Of a stretch of 64,000 nt of DNA, positions 1-13,000 are shown in pieces. The notes beneath the pieces are model-generated. The model searched no databases and was not told the origin of the DNA. It saw nothing but the letters and a program-made list of their open reading frames with translations. Numbering within the stretch: the stretch's first letter is position 1; every line of letters begins with the position of its first letter. The stretch spans positions 34,861,042-34,925,041 of the forward strand of contig OX421966.1 of NCBI GenBank assembly GCA_949128115.1. The letters run 5' to 3'. The position numbers and the translations under genes were made by a program. This stretch comes from Anaspis maculata. Its lineage: Eukaryota; Arthropoda; Insecta; Coleoptera; Scraptiidae.

Positions 1-1427
1 TCCATTTTCTGCTCTAAGCACTCCAGAATAGGTTAGAGCAGGACAAAGAAACAGACCCATTGATTCCGAAAGAAGAGGGCATGGACAACAAAAACGGAGA
101 ACCCACTCAGTCAAAGTTATCTGAGAGCATTTTTATCTTGAATGTGGTTTTGCTCAATATTTTATGAAAAAAACTGTAAACTGACAGTGGTCATCCCGTC
201 TACTTAGTGAATTATAATAGAAGTAAACAATTTTCTTCTGGTAAAAGAGACCGCAAAAATTGTATGAAAATTTCACAAATCAGTCAAAATTCAACTTCCA
301 TTAAGGGTGCCTTTACTTCGTAAAAACAGCTTATCTCATTGAATGGCCGTCCTATAACTCAGATGATGCAGCCTGGTGACGGGAAGCGAAAGCAACATGC
401 GTACACTAGTTTTATGAAACAGAACTCTTGGCACTATATTACTGATATTAATTAACAGACGGCAGGCTCGTACTTGCCTGTACCACTTCTCATGAATCTG
501 ATTCTCTGAACATTTTACGCATTTTACACCCCACTTTGATCACTTCTGACGCGGTAAATGCATTTCCCAGGTCTTCATTACTATCACAATAGGCTATCTG
601 TTTCTAACTGGTAATGAAACAGAAATCAGAGTGACGATCAACACGATTCATAAAGACTAACACATGATTGATACCGATGACATTGAAACGTGCCTGAAGT
701 TCACATATCAAAGTACGAGCGGGGAGCCATCTCTCTCAACGCTTTTAAGATCGATTAAACGCATCATCCAAACTCCTGCCAATCGGCCATCCATTATTTT
801 TCCATGGACTAATTTTTCCCACCCGTAGTTTTTGTCTTCTTCCCTTCGACAATACTTGAAGGGTACAGTTGCCAAACATTGTACAATCAACTGACCTGGT
901 ATAAGACAACTTGAAGCTGTGCTACCTCGCTGCCACATTGCCATAGCATGCCCATTGCCCAGTGTTCACTCGTCGGAAGAGCCTCGGCATTTGAAAATCA
1001 AATAAATTCTGTAACAAGATCCTTCTTGAGAACAACAATCTAATAGAGCCAAATATCCATATTTATATGGACATGGAGCGGAGTAAATAGTTATTACGCT
1101 GTAAAAAAAAAGATCTGTAATGGTCAAGTCTTGCAGAAACATCGCCCTGTCTTGCTATAGTACGTTCAACCCTAGTGCGGTTCTAGCTGTAAACCCAAAA
1201 CTATCGCATCGTGCACAAGATAGCGGTCAAAAACGATCCTATGGGACCAAGTCCCATGCAAACAATAACGCGACCTTCTGTGGGTTGAACTGGGTGATTA
1301 TATTGTGGGTTGCATAAACAGATCTTGGTGATATGATGTCATAAAAGTTTGCTCACTGGTTTGCACCAAGTCGACAAGGGAGGCCTAACTGCCTTGCCAC
1401 AATAGTGTTAATGTTGGTGGCAGTGGT

Positions 1428-1974
1428 ATTGTCGTATGTAATACACCGATAGGTGAGGTGTATTATCGCTACATCGAGGATTTTCACGAGGGGATCCGAG
1501 TATAAATCGAGATGTAAGCGATAATATATCGAACCTAGAGGTGTATTTGTCAAGACAATTAACCGAACAACACTGAAAATCTTCCTAAAAAAGTGAAAAC
1601 TATTTGAATGTTTGAGGTTGGTTATTCTGGAGGGGTGTTTTCACCAATGACCTTGGTGGTAATACACTTGAATGGCCTACTATTTTAAGGAGTGAGGTGA
1701 ATTGTCGTATGTAATACACCGATAGGTGAGATGTATTATCGCTTCATCGAGGATTTTCACGAGGGGATCCGAGTGTAAATCGAGATGTAAAGCGATAATA
1801 TATCGAACCTAGAGGTGTATTTGTTAAGACAATTAACCGAACAACACTGAAAATCTTCCTAAAATAGTGAAAACTACTCGAATGTTTAAGGTTGGCCATT
1901 CTGGAGGGGTGCTTTCACCGATGACCTTGGTGGTAATACACTTATACGGCCTACTATTTTAAGGAGTGAGGTGG
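1428..1974. repeat. Two tandem copies of a ~273-bp unit
   Basis: Copy 1 starts at 1428 and copy 2 at 1701, each with ATTGTCGTATGTAATACACC. The copies stay alignable throughout with few substitutions and small indels. Copy 2 runs into a third, quickly diverging start (ATTGTCGATAGTAAT) at 1975. No open frame runs through the unit. It could be a short satellite or a local duplication. Confidence 0.85.
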
Positions 1975-2045
1975 ATTGTCGATAGTAATTTTGAAAGCCA
2001 GAATATAACAGGAACTACATGGAGGTGTTCACAATCATGGTACGG

Positions 2046-2160
2046 TTGCGGCCAAAATAAAGTGGACGACAATGTCAACGAGTTGGCTTGCTGTCATGCG
2101 ACGTTTAGGCCAGAATCCTGAAAAATCTGTCAACTGTCGTCCACTTTGAAAAGGCCGCAA
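2046..2160. mobile_element. 115-bp inverted-repeat element (MITE candidate)
   Basis: The left end reads TTGCGGCC...AAAGTGGACGACA. The right end is its reverse complement, TGTCGTCCACTTT...GGCCGCAA. The arms are about 27 bp with a few unpaired bases. No flanking duplication is obvious, so superfamily assignment is not possible. Confidence 0.6.
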
Positions 2161-2454
2161 TAGTAATGGTGATCTCAATGGTAATAGCGCCCTAAAATTT
2201 CTGGACTTCATGTCGTGTTCACGTGTTCGTGTTCATCAACATCATGTCTAACATCTCCCAATCAGAAGCGCCTTTTCACACATGCGCGATGTGCGCTTAT
2301 AATAGACCTAATAATAGAGATAAGACAGCATTACAGCTTTCTATACGATAAGTCCTGTAAAGATTTTAAAGACAGAAATATCACTTGTCACTGCGGAAAG
2401 ACCGCCCAGGCCCAAGGGACCGCCTACTTTTCGGTGAAATTTGAAATGTCACCA

Positions 2455-2540
2455 CACCATCAACATCGACATTACCATTCTCATCAACATTGACATTACC
2501 ATTTCCATCAACATTAACATTAATATCAACACTATTGTAA
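2455..2540. repeat. Short degenerate repeat (ATCAACATTGACATTACCATT-like)
   Basis: Roughly 24-bp units built from CATCAACATNGACATTACCATT recur about three times with substitutions. The short open frames crossing this stretch on both strands encode simple N/V/D or H-rich runs, so I treat them as non-coding. Confidence 0.6.
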
Positions 2541-3505
2541 CAGGGCAGTAAGAAGCGGATAGAACTTGATTCCATCACTTCCATCAGAATTAGCATCCAG
2601 TTCCACTAGCGAATTTAATTATTGTTAGCTAATTGAGACATTTTCTCTGATGGATTCAAGGTCAGTGCTGGTCGAATGACCACGGAAAATGCATACCTAC
2701 AAGCTGTTGTGGTCTAAACATTTTTCCATAATCTTTCGTGAAACTTGTGTTTTCTGTTGTCACTAAGCCAATATTCACCAGATAAAATATCTCAATTAGT
2801 TAAAAATGATATAATTCGCTGGTGGAACTGGTTATAAGACTTCTATGGCTATTCCAGATAGATTATTTGAGCTACTACAAAGTGCAGGTAGTTAACTTAT
2901 TTCCGCCTGCAATTCACTTGAAACCAGAACATGGGGTTACTCTATGAACTTCGAAATAGTTGAATGGGGTAGAGATTCTTTTTTAAACCAAAGCAATACA
3001 AATATGCTTGCAGCGTGGCGGACGTGTTTGATACCGCGAAGTGCAAATAATCAAAGATATTGGCCTCCACGAGCAGCATTTCTACTTATTATAATTAAGT
3101 CATAATAAATCTACCCCAACTACCTGCGACGTTTCTAGTCATAGCTGCTTTTAATCACAAGAATGGCGCAATTTTGTGGAAATTATATCAAGTTGAAAAT
3201 ATTATGAATGAATAAAAAAATATTCTTTTGCATATTACATAGGTACAGATTTTGAACGTAATATAGTCTCAAATAACGAATAAAATACTTACTTACCTAA
3301 ATAAGCAAGTACTTGAGTGATAGATAATGTGAATCATTTCATTTCTTCGAACCATCTTTATGCTGATGGATAATCCAGATTACGTCTCCTAAATTGTAAT
3401 CATCACTTTTTGTGTAAAAAATGTTTATTTTGATTTTACTTCACGATTAACCAGAAAATTGCAATGCTCTGAACGTAAACATGAAATAAAAATACAAACA
3501 AATAA

Positions 3506-3814
<309 letters not shown>

Positions 3815-3859
3815 TGAAAACACAAGCCCCGATGAATTATTAATGACGCATGTTCGTGA

Positions 3860-4162
<303 letters not shown>

Positions 4163-4182
4163 TAGGATATATGTATATACAT

Positions 4183-5146
4183 CAGTGGCGGCTCGTGGAT
4201 TTTTTGCAAGGAGGGCAAGCCAATAACAAATTCGCGAGCTGAGAACTATGATGTTCTATCTGCACTTCTTGTAGAAAATGTTTTTCGAACTTCGAACCAG
4301 CAAAACATGGACAAATGTTTCCTGATATAAACAATTAGATCAGAAACTAGAGAAAGAGGCTTTTATTCCCTTCCCATTTCTGATCTAATTGTTCAAATCA
4401 TGAAACATTTCGTCCATGTTTTGTTGGTTCGAAGTTCGAAAAACATTTTCTACAAAGAGTGCAGATAGAACAGTTCTCAGTTCGCGAAATGACGAAACTC
4501 GAGACAAAAACTTTTTTGTCGTATCCGCATCACATCACAACCATATGGAGTTTTAGCATTTACTGTTAACAAAATTACGTGTGAGTTATGCACCACGAAT
4601 TTATTCTTGCGGGTTCGATTTGCTTTATATTCAGTAAAACAATGCTGTATTCGGACGTCCGTTGTTTTCTTGCATTTATTTCTTCTTGTAGGCTTGATGA
4701 CCTAAATGTACCTTTTTTAGGTCAGCTATCTTCATGTTTGCAAACTGTTGACTAATCGAAGAGTACATGAATAATTGTATCGATTATTTCAATCAGCTGG
4801 GGGCTCGAGAAACGGAGCCCATATCTGCAGTATAGAGCGGGAGCCGCGTCCCGCGTTGCCATGGTTACGGCACATGTTTTGCGCGGGTGCACCCCGGCAT
4901 CACCGCATCGGCGGTGGGCGCCGAATGCGGAGCCCAAGACAAACTTCTTTGACCGTGCGATCGCTTAGAATTATTTTGTTAAAATATTAATCGACTAATG
5001 ACTGAACGTTTTTGCACCAAACCAAATCTTTGGAATAAGTATGATTAATAAAATGCATTTCATGTATTCCTACCGATAAAAATCTCTTGCCGCCTTTAGC
5101 GTTGGGGGGGCGCCGCCCTTGAGCCCTCCCTCACCAGCCGCCACTG
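4183..5146. mobile_element. Non-autonomous hAT-like DNA transposon (964 bp)
   Basis: The ends are CAGTGGCGGCTCGTG and, inverted, CACCAGCCGCCACTG. The flanks are a perfect 8-bp duplication, ATATACAT, at 4175-4182 and 5147-5154. An 8-bp duplication with CAG..CTG ends is the hAT signature. No transposase frame is present. An internal inverted repeat (about 4255-4345 with 4377-4480) surrounds TCTGATCTAATTGTT-like sequence. The intact duplication implies fairly recent insertion. Confidence 0.88.
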
Positions 5147-5184
5147 ATATACATGGTGGCCCAACGAAAACACAACAGACGTGT

Positions 5185-5345
5185 TGACCCGGCCGGTAGC
5201 GCGGGAGACTCCGTTTTTGTAAGCAGTTCCAGGGATAGTGGGTTCGAATCCGACTCGGGCCAGGTGAACATTTTTATGCGCTCTCTAGTACTTTGGCGTG
5301 TACTGAAATGCGGTCACGTCAAGAGGAAAAGAGTGAAACAAGATA
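5185..5345 (+). mobile_element. Possible tRNA-derived SINE head
   Basis: The stretch CGGTAGCGCGGGAG followed about 40 bp later by GGGTTCGAATCCGACTC resembles polymerase III A and B boxes. The downstream body is about 100 bp and no A-rich tail or flanking duplication is clear. It does not fold convincingly as a whole tRNA, so I do not call a tRNA gene. Confidence 0.4.
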
Positions 5346-5453
5346 GATAGGAGCGAGAGAAGGAGCTATACTTCAACATTGGCGATATTATCTTGGAAAA
5401 GATCTACCTTGAATAGCAAAATATACTACCGCTGCAATTCTTTTTTATGTCTA

Positions 5454-6701
5454 CAGGGTGGTCCAGGTTTTACTCGACAAATTTTGCAGGCTGATAGAGG
5501 ATAAAAAAAGAAGTCGACTCACCCCAAAAAGTACATATCTAGAATGCATATTAAAAAAGTTATAGGCCTTCAAAGTTGCAGAAAAAAATTGTTTTTTTCT
5601 TGATAACTTTTGTACAGCTTGACCGATTTGGCTCAAATTTTGCACATATAGTTGACAAACACGTCCCCAGTGATTTCTTGAAAAAAATTCTGTCAGAATG
5701 ACGCAGTGCCGTAGATATGGGGGGGTACTAACCCTCTTACCCTCCTACTTTCTACGCCACTGGATATTTTGGAAAACCGTTAAAAGTATTGAATTTGGCG
5801 TTCAATTCTGAAGAGAAAATTGGCGTATCATTGCTACATTTGGAGCAGCGGTTTCGGTAATATTTGTGTTTAAAGGTTCAAAAACACCGAATTACGCAAA
5901 TGTTTCAAAATTCGAGCAAACTTTGATCCATCAACTTTCAACTTTTTTTTCAATTTAAAGTTTATTGATCCATAATTTAGCTCATGAGAAATTGGAAATT
6001 GGTTGTGAAAATTCATAATTTCAGTAACGTGACCAATAAGAAACAAAGGGCCCTTGCTTCTTGTTCTTACCTAAACTTCCCAACTATCAAGTAAATTGAA
6101 TAGGTATACCTATTGAATATCTAATTGTTGCTGAAATTATGAATTTTCACAACCAATTTTCAATTTCTCACGAGCTAAATTATGGATCAATAAACTTTAA
6201 ATTGAAAAAAAAGTTGAAAGTTGATGGATCACAGCTTGCTCGAATTTTGAAACATTTGCGTAATTCGGTGTTTTTGAACCTTTAAACACAAATATTACCG
6301 AAACCGCTGCTCCAAATGTAGCAATGATACGCCAATTTTCTCTTCAGAATTGAACGCCAAATTCAATACTTTTAACGGTTTTCCAAAATATCCAATGGCG
6401 TAGAAAGTAGGAGGGTAAGAGGGTTAGTACCCCCCCATATCTACGGCACTGCGTCATTCTGACAGAATTTTTTTCAAGAAATCACTGGGGACGTGTTTGT
6501 CAACTATATGTGCAAAATTTGAGCAAAATCGGTCAAGCTGTTCAAGAGTTATCAAGAAAAAAACAATTTTTTCCTGCAACTTTGAAGGCCTATAACTTTT
6601 TTAATATACATTTTAGATATGTACTTTTTGGGGTGAGTCGACTTCTTTTTTTATTCTCTATCAGCCTACAAAGTTTGTCGACTAAAACCTGGACCAGCCT
6701 G
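5454..6701. mobile_element. 1.25-kb foldback element, CAGGGTGGTCCAGG ends
   Basis: Left arm about 5454-6000 and right arm about 6130-6701 are reverse complements with scattered mismatches around a centre near 6065. The outer ends are CAGGGTGGTCCAGGTTTTA and its inverse TAAAACCTGGACCAGCCTG, each beside a TA dinucleotide. Open frames on either arm (5451-5645 minus, 6510-6743 plus) are the same sequence read twice and are not genes. The arms contain a motif recurring in other foldbacks here: CTTGACCGATTTGGCTCAAA. Confidence 0.88.
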
Positions 6702-7545
6702 TATATGATGATGATGATGATGAAGATGAATAACCATCTTTAGGGAGTATATGGTATAATGTTATTTTCACTTGTACTTGTTAATGCAATTTTCTTTAGT
6801 TGTAAAAAATTATAAAGATAATTTATTGAACAATTGCCGCTTAATTAAAGAAATATTTGCTCTAAACTCAAGATTTGACTGCGTAGTGTCAAAAACAAAC
6901 GAATCTCCACAGCGGTGCCTTGGCACCCCATCATGCGCTGGCGAGAGCGTCTTATGTCAATTCAACGTTGAAAAAATGCGCATTGCGCTGTTGCCACGTC
7001 AGGCGTACTTGCAACGTTGCCATAGCGGGTGCCAAGGTGTCGTTTTGTTCCCGAGACCTATAGGGATGAACTACGATTTGATTGAATGAAAAGCACCTAA
7101 ACGTATCACTTCGACTTCACTTTCATTAAAATCGACGTGTCGGAACTTTTTTCGAAGCAATGAGATTGAATTCCAAAAACCTGTCTATTGTGTTTTCGTT
7201 GGGCCACTCTGTATAATAAATACATTTGTTGCATCATGCATATTATATGATTTTGTCGGTTTTCAAGTTGAGAGTACGAACAATTTTTGAATGGATGCTA
7301 TCGTGAAGTACCTACCTAATGTTACGAAACTAGGAATGTCTGATCGCACTTCCCCATCATAGCACACGTCTAGCATGATACGGGATCAAATGAACTTACA
7401 CGAGACACGAAGACTCGAGACTTACTCAAGGCGGTGTTGATAAAAGTGACGTTACGAAATAGTCGGAGTCTCGGATATTTTGTACTTTATTAGTTGGTCT
7501 ATCATTCTACGTATTTTAAGGCCGTTTTGTTGAGTAGTAGTGTGG

Positions 7546-7702
7546 CTAGGGGGATTCTGGGACACAAAAGATGCTGCCTATGACGTAATCTATTGTTTCC
7601 CTGGTAATGAATGTAAACAATAATATCCAATATCATTTTAGGACCTATTATATATAATTATTACGTTTTAGGCGGAATCCTTTGTGTCCCAGAACCCTCT
7701 AG
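7546..7702. mobile_element. 157-bp MITE with ~25-bp inverted ends
   Basis: CTAGGGGGATTCTGGGACAC at the left is mirrored by GTGTCCCAGAACCCTCTAG at the right. The interior is AT-rich and contains no frame. No clear target duplication is visible. Confidence 0.7.
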
Positions 7703-8956
7703 AAAACTGCATTCGCGATTTAAATGAACTTTATCCAATCCTATTGAATAATGCACGCATTATCACGCGCATACATGCCTGCATTTTTCAATAAAACTTG
7801 ATAAAGAATAGTATTCCACTCGCGGGTAAGGCTATTACTCATGAGGATGCAATCATTACCCGCTTGTTGAATGAATAATCTACTATTTCCCGTCACAAGA
7901 TGTCTGCCAAAAGCGGCAAGCGTTGACAATAATGGAATAATGATTGGTTGTATTGGCAGTTTGGTTGTTTGCACAGAGGTTGTTTGGTTATTGCTAGGCA
8001 TTTCAGTCCGCGTTTGGCAGCCATCTTGTGTTGTGGCGGGAAAAATCATTTTAAATCGCTTAAACAATTACTTAACACTTGTTGTGTTTAACAAAGCATT
8101 TTCATGTGTTTTTGTAAATAATGTGTATCTCGGGGGCGGCCGCAAAATCTGACATTTAAGTTGGCAACAATGCTTTTTTCCTACGACTTCTATGAAATAT
8201 GCTCATTGTTATGTCCGTCATTGATAAGGAAATCTAGTGGTCTAGTGCGTTCCACCCGTTTTTCATTTCCGCACTGAGAGTTCTGTGAAAGAATAATATA
8301 TCACCTTACAGAATTATCGGTGAAAACAGGCTTTATATTGAACTAGATTGAGCGTGGATTAAGCTTACCAAAAACAAAGGTGGCTGCCCTTCTAGTTTTT
8401 CCTCGGCCTGTCAGATCGAAAGTGACGTTTTGAAAATGTCGAAAATTATATCTTTCATATTATTGTTATTTGTAATCGCTAATAAAATAATACTATGTCT
8501 ATTGCTCCTATTACGTATTCGCAAGCTGCTTTGTTTGATTGTGGGGCAGTTTTACCTTAGTTTTCCGTGAAAATATTAGAAAAGTCTTTAATAAAATTGA
8601 AAGTTCTGCTTGACTTAGACAAAGGTGGCTGTGCCTTCAGCTGTTTTTCAACCTGTCATGTCAAAACGCATCAAAACGCATTTTCAAGCGTCAGTTGAGA
8701 AATGTGTAACTTGCCCAGCTATTTTTTATTAATTATTCCGTATTTTTTATAACTTTCCTCGATTACCGGCCCAAGTTTCATGTGAAAATATTTGAAAAGT
8801 CATCCAGTACTTAAACACCGACCGGCGACCGCTTTCAAAACACTGGTGGCTGTGTTTTTTGTTGTTCACTCTCCACCTGTCATACCTGTCATTGTTGTCG
8901 GAAACTTCGAGTTGTAATTCCACGGTTTCATTGTGAAAACTCAAAATTGGACCAAA

Positions 8957-9037
8957 ATGCTGACAAACTCGTCAATGGAAGATGGACAGTACGCCCCGCA
9001 AATGGTCGAAGAAACATGCAAGGTGCTCACTTCTTTG
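8957..9037 (+). CDS. Coiled-coil protein nested in JNK intron, exon 1
   Basis: The start is ATG 8957 (context CCAAAATG). It reads 27 codons, MLTNSSMEDGQYAPQMVEET then CKVLTSL, and ends in phase 0 before donor GTAAAA at 9038. The 57-bp intron 9038-9094 ends TATTTCCAG, and splicing keeps the frame into QNIRTESERCDNTL. Reading on without splicing meets a stop after ten more codons. The ATG is the first in this frame. I do not recognise the protein family. Confidence 0.72.
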
Positions 9038-9094
9038 GTAAAATTCCCGAACACCATCCTTTCAGTGTGATTTTCCAATTTTACCTATTTCCAG

Positions 9095-9719
9095 CAAAAC
9101 ATCCGCACGGAATCCGAACGTTGCGACAATACGCTGAAAGAACACGAAGAATTCAAGAAAAACTTGAAGGAAAAGTCGCTGTGCTATCAGACTGCCAACG
9201 TGTCCCACCAGGAAATCCTGAATTTGAGCGAATCCGAGCAGAAAGCCAGCTTTGAGGGCTACTCCACGATCAAGGAGAACGTAAAGGCGATGTATTACTC
9301 CATCCAACGCCTGAATAAGCACTTGGCCAGGTTCGCAATCGAAAGAAAAGTCCGCGAACTTACTCTGGACGAAAACGATGCGTGCTTGCGGGAACTCGGG
9401 GTGAAATATGACGAAAAAAACAAGGAACTTCGTTGCGGGCTCGAAAAGCACATTGACGGTTTGTGCGAGCACAATCGCAAGCTCGAGGAAGAAATAGACA
9501 CAGTTGCTTCGCACTTTGGCGACGAGAGCTCTTCTTCAGAGTGCATCATGAAGGAGCACGCAGAGTTACAAAAACTCAGCGACGATTTGAAAACAAAAAT
9601 CAAAATTCAGACGGAACAGCTAGAAATAGAAATGCCCGAGAAAAACTTGGCGCTGGTGGAAGATCAAGAGCTTGCGCAGATAATGGAATTAGTTGAAGAC
9701 ATCGATGCCAAGTATTACG
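9095..9719 (+). CDS. Coiled-coil protein nested in JNK intron, exon 2
   Basis: About 208 codons rich in Glu, Lys, Leu and Gln with heptad-like spacing (for example LRCGLEKHIDGLCEHNRKLE), predicting long alpha-helical coiled coil. No enzymatic motif, zinc-binding pattern or membrane segment is visible. The codon composition is clearly richer in GC than the surrounding intron, which supports real coding. The likely end is the weak donor ACG|GTTTCA at 9720 in phase 1, matched by acceptor AGTACAG at 9782, giving a 63-bp intron. The unspliced frame would instead stop at 9746-9748. Confidence 0.75.
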
Positions 9720-9782
9720 GTTTCAATTTGTTCAAGCATAGAAAATAATTGTTTCATTGTTTTTTTCTTAGAATTAGTACAG

Positions 9783-10039
9783 TTGAAAACGAGATTCTTT
9801 GTGTCACATCGGCTGATGAAGATTTGATAGCTGCCGAATGTCGAGCAAGGATCAAAGATTTGGATAAGAATGTCGCGAAGATGCAGGAGCCGCGAAACGA
9901 TACTGAAGATCCGTTGCACGAAGAATTGGTCAAAGACATTGATTGTTTCAATACGCAGATCGAGCACACCACTACTGTTTTGAATGAGATGCTCAGTCTG
10001 TACGCCACCCGAACGAATCGATTGGCAGAAGTTACAGAA
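9783..10039 (+). CDS. Coiled-coil protein nested in JNK intron, exon 3
   Basis: The exon reads ENEILCVTSADEDLIAAECR and on to RTNRLAEVTE, again helical and charged. The first codon is shared across the splice (G plus TT gives Val). An upstream AG at 9771 would give a different phase and fits less well. The donor is GAA|GTATGC at 10040, phase 0. The following intron is 4.3 kb and contains the foldback at 12132-13136. Confidence 0.7.
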
Positions 10040-13000
10040 GTATGCTTTTATGAATCAGATGTTCTGTAAGGTTTTAAATGAAACAATAGAAAATAGAAGG
10101 AGGGTCCTTTGTGGGATTTCCTATGTAGTAAAAACGAGTTATTAGTGTAAAATAGGAAAAGGTTCATGACTCGAAGGTGCACAGCTTTTTGAAAACGAAA
10201 TTATATGGAAGGTTGCAGTCATTTTATTCATGATTTTTGCTTGGTGAAGTTGGAATCAATTTTATGGCATATCGTGACGTCAAATTGTCCACATATGTAC
10301 AAAGAGCCCGTAAGCAATAGGCTCTCCTTTGATGTAGTACGCAACGTGACGTCACGATTCGCCACAAAATTGGCTCTTACTTTGTAACTAAAACAGAGAA
10401 CAGAAATTGTCTGTGAAGTTTTTACCAAAAATCATCAAAAAATGTACCTACTGCTTCTTTCAAGCTAAAACAAAATTATGATAATTTTGGTGCAGTGTAT
10501 CTTTAAATACATACTTTTTTTTCAAGTCCATTGTGGTGCAAATGACACACCTTTGCATTCACTGTCAATGTGAAGGTGTTTGCCATTTCGCCACGCCATT
10601 TCCCATACGGCGTAGTCAGCCTAACACCCCAGTTGTGGCTTGGATATTATTGCTATAAACTGTATGGATCTTGCATTGCATGATGCCATTGGTAGGTATG
10701 TATTGATATACAAGTTGAATAAGACGTCATATTTGTCGCACGAGTGGCCCAAAAGAACGAGTGTGCTGATAAGTCTTACTAAACGAGTGTGATATTCGTA
10801 TTTTATTCAACGAACATGCGGGCGTGTAGTGATTGCTATTACTCAACAGAGTATTTAAATCGCAAGGTAACGGAGTAAACGAAGGCTAAGCTCTAGAACT
10901 CTAGGGACGCTTCAGAATGTTAGTCTGCTCTCTGGATTTCGACCCACTGTCTCCCTAATAACATCTCAATTCATTGATTTAGATTTTTCAACATATTCTT
11001 TCATTCCCTTTAACAAATTCCGCAGGAATTGAAAGTTCCTGACTTTCACTTCGTTATCTTGCGATTTTGACCCCCCCCCCCTCAGACCCCTCAGTAACCA
11101 CCCCAGTTCACTATTTAGTTTTGTCATCATTTTTCCCGTAAATCACTACCTCGATTTGAACCTGTTTCATATAAATTTCCAAATTCATGAAATTATTCAA
11201 CGCTTTAATACTTTTTCAATACTAATTTGAGCCATCTAATGAGTAGGTTCAGATTTTCAAAACCCACTAATCATAACAAACTCTTCAGCGACAAGTCTGC
11301 ATGATGTGGTGTTTCCGCTCAATCGGGATTCGCTGCTTCTTTCACAAAATATTTAACCAGTCCATCTCCCAACCTTGCGGTGTGTTTAATAGGGAGCCTT
11401 GCCCAGAAAATGGATTTACTTCGCAGTAGTAATTCATTTTGGTTTTTGGTACATCACTACAGAAAGTATAATCATATAAGACGCATACAATAAACTCTAT
11501 TATTGTTCTGTTGTTATCCCGAAACTCAATAGAAGCTGCTTAGCAAACAATTATTTGCTCTAAAACTACGTTGAATGGATAGCGAAATATATACTTGCCA
11601 AATGTCACCCGAGATGAAATGGCCAATTGTGCAAAAAGTGAGAAAATGAAAGTAGAAGAAAAAATGTATGCAACACATAAGGAATGGGTAAGGATGATTA
11701 TTTCACTAATTTTAAAGTTTGAGGGACATGAGCAAAGCAAGTCCGAAATAGGACCTTTTCGATGTAGAAATTAGCGGTGAATAGTTTCATCCCCATCATA
11801 CCTATAATAATATATTTACGTTAACGGGCGGATCAAAAAATCTCGACTAGCCTAAACGGGAGCCTTGTTTTTTTTTTGTAAAGGGCAAATATCCAATTAT
11901 GAAGAATCTGACATTTTTGTACCTTGAATGAGAGATTATAGGCTTGTTACAGAGCTGGAAATGGTATTTGTCTGGATTTATTCATTGAAGATAGAAAAAT
12001 ATAGGAAAAAATCAATTTCACCCTGTACGTAGAATACCAATCATATCTAAAAAACTATAAGTCCTAAATCAACATTTTTTATATCAAAAAATTCTCCACT
12101 ACTTGGCCTCATTTGCTTCGCTGGTTGTATACAGGTGTCCCGGAATTAGTGTTACAAAACTCACAGACTTTTGTCAATAAACATACCCTCCCAAACGTTT
12201 CATAACGGAGATACAGGCCTTCAAAGTTATTTTTCAAAAACAGTTTTTTGCATACTTTTTGAACCGTTCGGCCGATTTTATTCAAATTAAACCAAAGTTT
12301 ATTAAGACAGGTATTTATTAAACAATAATAACGAATTTCATCAGACATTTTTAGGGGCGAAAATAATAGGGAATACCCTCCCCCTTTCCCCCTATTTCTA
12401 ACCTACCTGAATATTTTTGGAAACGGTTCCAATTTTTAGATTTTGGGTTCAATTTAAAGAAAAAAGTTACTCTTGCAAAATTTTGAGGCTTCATTTTCAA
12501 GATATTTGGGTTTGAAACATTAGGAAACATCACGAAATCGCCACTTTCCAGAGCCCAAATTGTTTTTTTCCGAAAAACTCCATGTTTCTCAGCGGAAATG
12601 ATGGTTTATCAACTTGAAACACCCAGAAAACTCATTCCAGTTGACGAGTCAGGGATTTTCTTGAATTTTAATTTCTAGGCCCAGGAAAGTGGCGATTTCG
12701 AGATGTTTTGCAATGTTTCAATCCCAAATATCTCAAAAACTAAGCCTCTTATCAAAATTTTACAAAAGTAACTTTTTTCCTTAAATTAAACGTAGAATTC
12801 AAAAATCGAAACAATTTCCAAAAATATTTAGGGTGGTCAAAAATAGGGGGGAAAGGGAGAGGGCACCCCCTATTTATTATCCTCGCCTCTAAAAATGTTT
12901 GACGAAATGCGTTATGATTGTTCAATAGCGACCTGTTTCAGTAAACTTCAGTTCAAATTTGACTGAAATCGGTTGAACGGTTCAAGTTATGCAAAAAAAC

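Larger units (their letters stand above)
5149..7213. mobile_element. Outer inverted-repeat element ending in GTGGCCCAACGAAAACACAA
   Basis: The left end (about 5155) reads GGTGGCCCAACGAAAACACA; the right end (about 7187-7213) carries its inverse followed by CACTCTGTATA. The extreme tips resemble the TACAGGGTG class. Inside lie a tRNA-like SINE candidate and the complete foldback 5454-6701. The left tip is immediately abutted by the hAT element, whose target duplication falls at this border. A related end fragment, GGCCCAACGAAAACAACAGA, occurs near 62814. Confidence 0.55.
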
